A stretch of DNA of 10,405 bases. Source: Caldilinea sp. GTDB lineage: Bacteria > Chloroflexota > Anaerolineae > Caldilineales > Caldilineaceae. This document shows positions 7,210 to 10,405 of this stretch, piece by piece; positions within the stretch are counted from its first letter, which is position 1; each line of letters begins with the position of its first letter. Below the pieces are notes generated by a model that worked only from the letters and a program-made list of their open reading frames with translations, had not been told where the DNA came from and did no database searches. The stretch covers positions 1 to 10,405 of the forward strand of contig JAPLGY010000775.1 in assembly GCA_026389955.1 (NCBI GenBank), given 5' to 3'. Both the position numbers and the translations under genes were made by a program.

Positions 7210-7223
7210 ACAGGCTGGCCTGT
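7210..7223. promoter_or_regulatory. Possible operator: 6-bp inverted repeat between divergent promoters
   Basis: ACAGGC-TG-GCCTGT is a perfect inverted repeat with a 2-base centre. It lies immediately upstream of the MFS -35 candidate and 12 bases before the mazG-like -35 candidate, so a bound dimer could affect both. A wider pair, AATCACA (7171-7177) and TGTGATT (7223-7229), encloses the MFS promoter. No regulator gene is next to it, so this is inference from position and symmetry. Confidence 0.35.
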
Positions 7224-7235
7224 GTGATTCCAATT

Positions 7236-7264
7236 TTGGGAGGGAGCGGTATGCTGGCTGTAAA
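7236..7264 (+). promoter_or_regulatory. Candidate promoter for the MazG-like gene
   Basis: TTGGGA (7236-7241) and TGTAAA (7259-7264) are separated by 17 bases, each matching four of six consensus positions. The -10 lies 24 bases before the ATG at 7289, giving a leader of roughly 18 bases that carries the ribosome binding site. A weak pattern match, supported mainly by position and spacing. Confidence 0.35.
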
Positions 7265-7288
7265 ACACTGGATCAAGGGGAGAAACCG

Positions 7289-7627
7289 ATGAAAATCGAT
7301 TCATTCAACGAGTATCAGCGGGCCTCGCGGCGGACCTGGCAGCGGGTGCATACCGAGCATCCGATCGTCTACCCTACGTTGTGGTTGGTCAACGAAGCGG
7401 GGGAGGTCGCGGGCAAGATCAAAAAGATCTTTCGCGACAAACAGGGCGAGATCACGGAGGTAGACCGTGAGGCGCTCAAGCAGGAACTGGGCGATGTTTT
7501 GTGGTATCTGGCCCAGATTGCCACTGAGCTGGGGGTTGAGCTCGAGGAGGTGGCCAGCGCCAATCTGGTCAAACTTGCTGGCCGGCTGGAACGTGGCCAG
7601 ATTGGCGGTGAGGGGGATGATCGGTGA
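7289..7627 (+). CDS. MazG-like nucleotide pyrophosphohydrolase
   Basis: A 112-residue all-alpha NTP pyrophosphatase of the MazG-like type, which hydrolyses nucleoside triphosphates to monophosphate and pyrophosphate and is often assigned to nucleotide-pool clean-up. The metal-binding pattern is visible: E36 and E39 in NEAGEVAGKIKK, then E66 and D69 in ELGDVLWYLAQIA, matching the ExxE...ExxD layout. The ending RGQIGGEGDDR resembles the 'GSGDNR' C-terminus common in this family, so the protein looks complete. ATG 7289 has AGGGGAG at 7276-7282 with 6-base spacing. The gene stands alone on the + strand, divergent from the MFS gene and convergent with the MBL hydrolase, whose stop codon is 15 bases away. 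The stop codon lies in the second copy of a 16-base tandem duplication. Which nucleotide it prefers cannot be read from sequence. Confidence 0.9.
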   Translation: MKIDSFNEYQRASRRTWQRVHTEHPIVYPTLWLVNEAGEVAGKIKKIFRDKQGEITEVDREALKQELGDVLWYLAQIATELGVELEEVASANLVKLAGRLERGQIGGEGDDR

Positions 7628-7637
7628 GGGGGATGAC
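7606..7637 (+). repeat. 16-base tandem duplication across the mazG-like stop codon
   Basis: CGGTGAGGGGGATGA occurs at 7606-7620 and again at 7622-7636, giving a 16-base period with one differing base at the period end (T 7621, C 7637). The first copy is read as GEGDD; the second, shifted by one frame, supplies the TGA stop at 7625-7627. Without the second copy the frame would continue into the antisense of the convergent gene to 8051. Confidence 0.9.
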
Positions 7638-7642
7638 AAGCA

Positions 7643-8539
7643 TCAACGACTTGCATCAAAATGGGCTGGGTGGGTGAGCAGGGGGTGGAATTCTGGGTCG
7701 CGTGGGCCGGGCATCAGGCGGCCTGTGACGACCTGGGCATCGTGCTGGAAGACGAGAAGTGCGTTGCGTTCGAGTGCTTCGTGGCGCAGGCGGCGTTTGG
7801 TCTCCATACTTTGCAGCGGTGCAACGTCGAAGGCGGGCACCCAGGCCAGCCGCTGCAGCTGGACAGCCCAGTTGGCGCTGTCGCCGAGAAAGAGCAGGCA
7901 TTCCCCCTGGCTCTCCACCCAGACGACCTGCAGGGCAGCGGTGTGGCCTGGGGCGATGTCGGTGCGCACGCTGCTGGCCAGCCGCTGCGGTCCGTCGACA
8001 ATATCAAGCTGGTTGCGTTCGAGCAAGGGGCGAAAATTGTCGGCGATGTAGGTGGCTGCTGTGCGTTCGTTGGGAAAGCTGGCGTCGGCCAGGTCGAGCC
8101 GCTGGCCAATGTAGCGGGCGCGTGGGAAGACTGGCACCAGGGTGGGCGGCGAGCCGTCCACGGCTTCCCAGCGGGTGGCGCCGCCAGCATGGTCGCCGTG
8201 AAAGTGGGTCAGCAGCACGAGGTCAACATCCTCTGGTTGGAAACCGGCGCGTGCCAGTTCTCCGACCAGGCGCCGGGTGCGGTCGTCCATCCCCAGGCGG
8301 GCCCGGACTTTGGGGGGCAGCTTGTCGCCGTGGCCGGTATCGACCAGGATCAGCCCGGCGTCGGATTCGATCAGCAGGGAGCGGGTGTCGACGGGAATTT
8401 GATTGTGCTCGTTTGGTGGAATCACCTGCTGCCAGAGCGCGCGCGGGATCAGGCCAAAGAAGCCGCCGCCGTCGCTGTAGTGGAGGCCGTCGCTCAAAAT
8501 ATGGCAGCGGACCGCACCGATTTGAACTGAATATGCCAT
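7643..8539 (-). CDS. Metallo-beta-lactamase-fold hydrolase
   Basis: A 298-residue MBL-fold metal-dependent hydrolase without a signal peptide, so likely cytoplasmic. The zinc-binding motif H112-x-H114-x-D116-H117 is visible in LLTHFHGDHAGG. Further ligands are H199 (APGHT), the bridging D220 (LFLGDSANW) and H266 (VFQHDAQV). The N-terminal LILVDTGHGDK (63-73) is the usual strand before the active site. The complete ligand set and the long insert between H117 and H199 are like lactonase-type members such as the AHL lactonase/YtnP group, but the substrate cannot be assigned. The frame is open upstream to 8845 inside the HAD gene; ATG 8539 is chosen because AAAAGGAG (8546-8553) lies 6 bases before it. 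It follows the HAD gene by 76 bases on the same strand and probably shares its transcript. Confidence 0.92.
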   Translation of the reverse strand: MAYSVQIGAVRCHILSDGLHYSDGGGFFGLIPRALWQQVIPPNEHNQIPVDTRSLLIESDAGLILVDTGHGDKLPPKVRARLGMDDRTRRLVGELARAGFQPEDVDLVLLTHFHGDHAGGATRWEAVDGSPPTLVPVFPRARYIGQRLDLADASFPNERTAATYIADNFRPLLERNQLDIVDGPQRLASSVRTDIAPGHTAALQVVWVESQGECLLFLGDSANWAVQLQRLAWVPAFDVAPLQSMETKRRLRHEALERNALLVFQHDAQVVTGRLMPGPRDPEFHPLLTHPAHFDASR

Positions 8540-8615
8540 ACAGGGCTCCTTTTGTGGACGAGAGTAGGGAAGCTGCCGCCCTGGAAAGCCCGGAGCGGTC
8601 TGGGGCGATTCGAGC

Positions 8616-9650
8616 TCATCTCCAGGCGCGGACGATGTCTGGCAGGCTGTGGAGTGTCTCCAGGGTGGCGTCCGGGTGGATCGTGTCCGCCAGCTGCTCG
8701 TTGTCGTGCAGCACCTGCGGGTCGGTCGTCCCGTGCACCAGCACGGTCTGTGCGCCCAGTTCGATCCCGCAGCGAATATCGACGTGGAGGCTGTCGCCGA
8801 CCACCACCACTTCGTAGGGCAGACACGCCCAGCGGTCGAGGGCAATCTGCAAAAAGCGTGGGTCGGGTTTGCGGTATTCGACGCTGCTGCTGCTCAGGCA
8901 GAGGTCGAAATAGGGGCGCAGGCCGAGGGTGTCGACGGTCTGTTGAAAGGCGCGGTCGCAGCTGTGGTTGGTGAGCAGGGCCAGCTTGTAGCCAGCCGAA
9001 CGCAGCGCGGCCAGCATCTCCCGGGCGCCTGGACGCAGCGTCCAGGCGCTCATTTCGGGTGCGTAGAAGTGGTCGACCGCCTGCTGCAGCACCTGGGGGT
9101 CCATCCGGCTGGCTGGGTAGCCAAAGAACTGGAGCAGAAAGCTCATGGCGTCGTCTGCCAGATGTTCTTCTTGTTCGTCGGCTGATTTTTTTTCGGAAAA
9201 GCGCCGGGCCTCCACAATTTTGGTGTCGAACTGGTCGGGCAGGGTCATTCCCGTGGCGCGCATATAGGTGTCTGCTGCGCGTGCCCCTTCGGCCATCAGC
9301 TCCAACAGCGGGCGTGTGCGGGTGGCCAGGGTGTCGTCGAAGTCGAAGATCACCCCACGGACCAGGGGGGGGGCGGCAGGCAGGGGGCCGCCCAGGTCGG
9401 CAAAAAAGTCGTCGACCAGCTGTGCCAGCCTCTCTGTCGAGAGGGGAGGGACGGTCATTTCGGTCACGGTGCCGTAGTCGCGCGGCGGAGGGGCGGGTTC
9501 GGGCGGTGGGCCGAAGAGGGAGTACATCTCTGCCGAGCTGAGCGTGCGTCCTTCGCTGCGCACACGGGCCAGGAAACGTTCCTTTTCCTCGACGGTCAGC
9601 GGCTCTGGTGTAGGGGAGTGTTCGGTCTCTTCGGATGGGTTGTCGTTCAT
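8616..9650 (-). CDS. HAD-superfamily hydrolase with a proline-rich N-terminal extension
   Basis: A 344-residue HAD phosphatase-type protein. Motif I is D103-F-D105-D-T107, motif II is T227 in LALLTNHS, motif III is K261 in YRKPDP, and motif IV is G285-D286-S287 with D291. A helical cap fits between motifs I and II (about 112-205). The four motifs suggest an active phosphohydrolase; the substrate is unknown. Residues 1-98 precede the catalytic core and are unusual: acidic at first (NPSEETE), then a helix-like [20 protein letters not shown] with SAEMYSLFG, then proline-rich PPPEPAPPP, then a second short helix ([17 protein letters not shown]). ATG 9650 has AGGA at 9658-9661 with 7-base spacing; the in-frame ATG at 9710 has no ribosome binding site and overlaps the likely -10 element. 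A C9 run lies just before motif I and an A8 run in the cap. Confidence 0.9.
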   Translation of the reverse strand: MNDNPSEETEHSPTPEPLTVEEKERFLARVRSEGRTLSSAEMYSLFGPPPEPAPPPRDYGTVTEMTVPPLSTERLAQLVDDFFADLGGPLPAAPPLVRGVIFDFDDTLATRTRPLLELMAEGARAADTYMRATGMTLPDQFDTKIVEARRFSEKKSADEQEEHLADDAMSFLLQFFGYPASRMDPQVLQQAVDHFYAPEMSAWTLRPGAREMLAALRSAGYKLALLTNHSCDRAFQQTVDTLGLRPYFDLCLSSSSVEYRKPDPRFLQIALDRWACLPYEVVVVGDSLHVDIRCGIELGAQTVLVHGTTDPQVLHDNEQLADTIHPDATLETLHSLPDIVRAWR

Positions 9651-9705
9651 CAGGTTGTCCTGTCTCAGCTTCAGGATCGGCTTGTGTTGAGTTGGATCAT
9701 GGTTT

Positions 9706-9714
9706 ATCATAGCA
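9706..9714 (-). promoter_or_regulatory. Extended -10 element for the HAD gene
   Basis: On the - strand TGCTATGAT combines the TGn extension with TATGAT (five of six matches). It lies 56-64 bases upstream of the ATG at 9650. No good -35 hexamer is present at 16-18 bases. If used, transcription would begin near 9699, after the alternative ATG at 9710, which supports the shorter start. Confidence 0.4.
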
Positions 9715-9736
9715 TGGTGGGGGCGTGCAGCCCCAG

Positions 9737-9765
9737 TTGCGCAAGGGCTTGTGCTCTGCTAGACT
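9737..9765 (+). promoter_or_regulatory. Candidate promoter for the ribokinase gene
   Basis: TTGCGC (9737-9742) and TAGACT (9760-9765) are 17 bases apart, with three and four matches to consensus. The leader would be about 33 bases and contains the ribosome binding site. Weak on sequence; supported by spacing and by lying in the divergent gap. Confidence 0.3.
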
Positions 9766-9804
9766 GGCAGAAAAACCTGTACCCTTCCAAAGAAAGGAAG
9801 TCCG

Positions 9805-10405
9805 ATGCAAGGCCCGTCGATCTGTGTGGTCGGTTCGATCAATCTGGACATGAACACCTATGTCGCTGCGTTCCCGCGGCCTGGAGAAACGATCCATGGA
9901 GAGCGGTTTACAACTGGCTATGGTGGCAAGGGGGCCAACCAGGCGGTGATGGCGGCCCGGCTGGGGGGGGCTGTCCAGATGGTCGGACGGGTGGGCGACG
10001 ACATGTTTGGGCAGGAGATGCTGCGCAACCTGGGCAGGGAAGGGGTGGATACCCGCTCTGTGCGGGTGAGCCCGGGTTTTTCTTCGGGGGTGGCGGTGAT
10101 CACCGTCGATGCCAGCGGGCAGAATCAGATAGTGGTGGTGGCCGGTGCCAACGGCCAGGTGACGGCCGACGATCTTGACGGTGCCCTGGAGGGGGCGGTC
10201 CAGGTGCTGGTCTGTCAGATGGAAGTGCCGATGGCGGCCAATCTGGCGGCGTTGCGGCGGGCACGTGCGGCGGGGGTGCAGACCATTTTCAACCCGGCGC
10301 CGGTCAGCAGCGCGATCCCCGAGGAAGTCTATGGGTTGGCGGACATTTTTTGTCCGAACGAAAGCGAGGCGGAGCTGCTGACCGGGGTGGCGGTCCACTC
10401 GATCG
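9805..10405 (+). CDS. rbsK: Ribokinase (PfkB family), 3' end outside window
   Basis: The first 200 residues of a PfkB-family sugar kinase; ribokinases are about 300 residues, so roughly two thirds is present. It phosphorylates D-ribose with ATP to ribose 5-phosphate. Visible ribokinase features are [10 protein letters not shown] (8-17) with the substrate-binding N13 and D15, [10 protein letters not shown] (23-32), the PfkB signature [17 protein letters not shown] (38-54), GRVGDDMFG (61-69), STGVA-like [10 protein letters not shown] (93-102), AGANGQVT (113-120), NPAPV (163-167) and [13 protein letters not shown] (183-195). The ATP-binding and catalytic DTxGAGD region lies beyond the right edge. 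ATG 9805 has AGGAAG at 9795-9800 with good spacing. Divergent from the HAD gene; transporter or pentose genes, if any, would lie to the right. A G8 run occurs at 9963-9970. Other PfkB sugar kinases (e.g. deoxyribokinase-like) cannot be fully excluded. Confidence 0.92.
   Translation, partial: MQGPSICVVGSINLDMNTYVAAFPRPGETIHGERFTTGYGGKGANQAVMAARLGGAVQMVGRVGDDMFGQEMLRNLGREGVDTRSVRVSPGFSSGVAVITVDASGQNQIVVVAGANGQVTADDLDGALEGAVQVLVCQMEVPMAANLAALRRARAAGVQTIFNPAPVSSAIPEEVYGLADIFCPNESEAELLTGVAVHSI

Noticed and set aside
7661..8817. Long + strand open frames (289 and 352 codons) opposite the MBL and HAD genes
   Set aside because: Both are mutually overlapping antisense shadows; the opposite strand carries complete metal-site and HAD motifs.
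8540..8845. 102-residue N-terminal extension of the MBL hydrolase
   Set aside because: Overlaps the HAD gene out of frame; AAAAGGAG six bases before ATG 8539 fixes the start.
1..10405. Defence island, CRISPR, phage or mobile element
   Set aside because: No spaced repeats, transposase, integrase, terminal inverted repeats or nuclease/helicase cassettes were found; all genes fit ordinary metabolic or housekeeping families.

Overview
The window is a GC-rich bacterial chromosome segment that is densely packed with ordinary-looking genes. It holds nine genes: seven complete and two cut by the window edges. There is no tRNA, rRNA, CRISPR array, insertion sequence or phage gene that I can support. 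The style suggests a Chloroflexota bacterium (Anaerolineae/Caldilineae-like). Two things point that way: a secreted S1 protease with PPC-like C-terminal beta domains and an 'AFLPFIA' linker of the kind common in secreted proteins of that phylum, and a split pair of TIGR03960-like radical SAM and TIGR03936-like (DUF2344) genes. This placement is inference; there is no rRNA or marker gene here to prove it.

Layout from left to right: (1) the C-terminal end of a DUF2867/SDR-like protein on the + strand, whose frame runs about 120 bases into (2) a convergent secreted trypsin-fold protease gene on the - strand. (3) A 135-base AT-rich divergent promoter region. (4) A hydroxypyruvate-isomerase-family TIM-barrel gene on the + strand. 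(5) Convergent to it, a - strand block read in the order MFS transporter, B12-binding-type radical SAM protein, DUF2344 protein; the last two are tightly coupled (17-base gap). (6) A divergent control region at 7130-7288 with promoter-like sequences facing both ways and nested inverted repeats. (7) A small MazG-like nucleotide pyrophosphohydrolase on the + strand, ending in a 16-base tandem duplication. (8) A - strand pair, HAD hydrolase then metallo-beta-lactamase-fold hydrolase. (9) A divergent ribokinase on the + strand, cut by the right edge.

Gene starts were chosen by Shine-Dalgarno spacing and family length; several longer open frames (into the radical SAM, DUF2344, MBL, HAD and isomerase genes) were trimmed. 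No stretch above 300 bases lacks a gene. Functionally the genes look like unlinked housekeeping and catabolic functions (sugar kinase, isomerase, nucleotide clean-up, hydrolases, export) rather than one pathway. The only pair with a known, conserved but biochemically unexplained partnership is the radical SAM/DUF2344 pair.

I did not find a convincing undescribed system. The most useful oddities are small: homopolymer tracts placed where slippage would matter (a C7 spacer between the ribosome binding site and start codon of the protease, and a C9 run just before the catalytic motif of the HAD protein), a 16-base duplication supplying a stop codon, a convergent gene overlap with an antisense-encoded tail, and a T-arm-like hairpin in the radical SAM leader.
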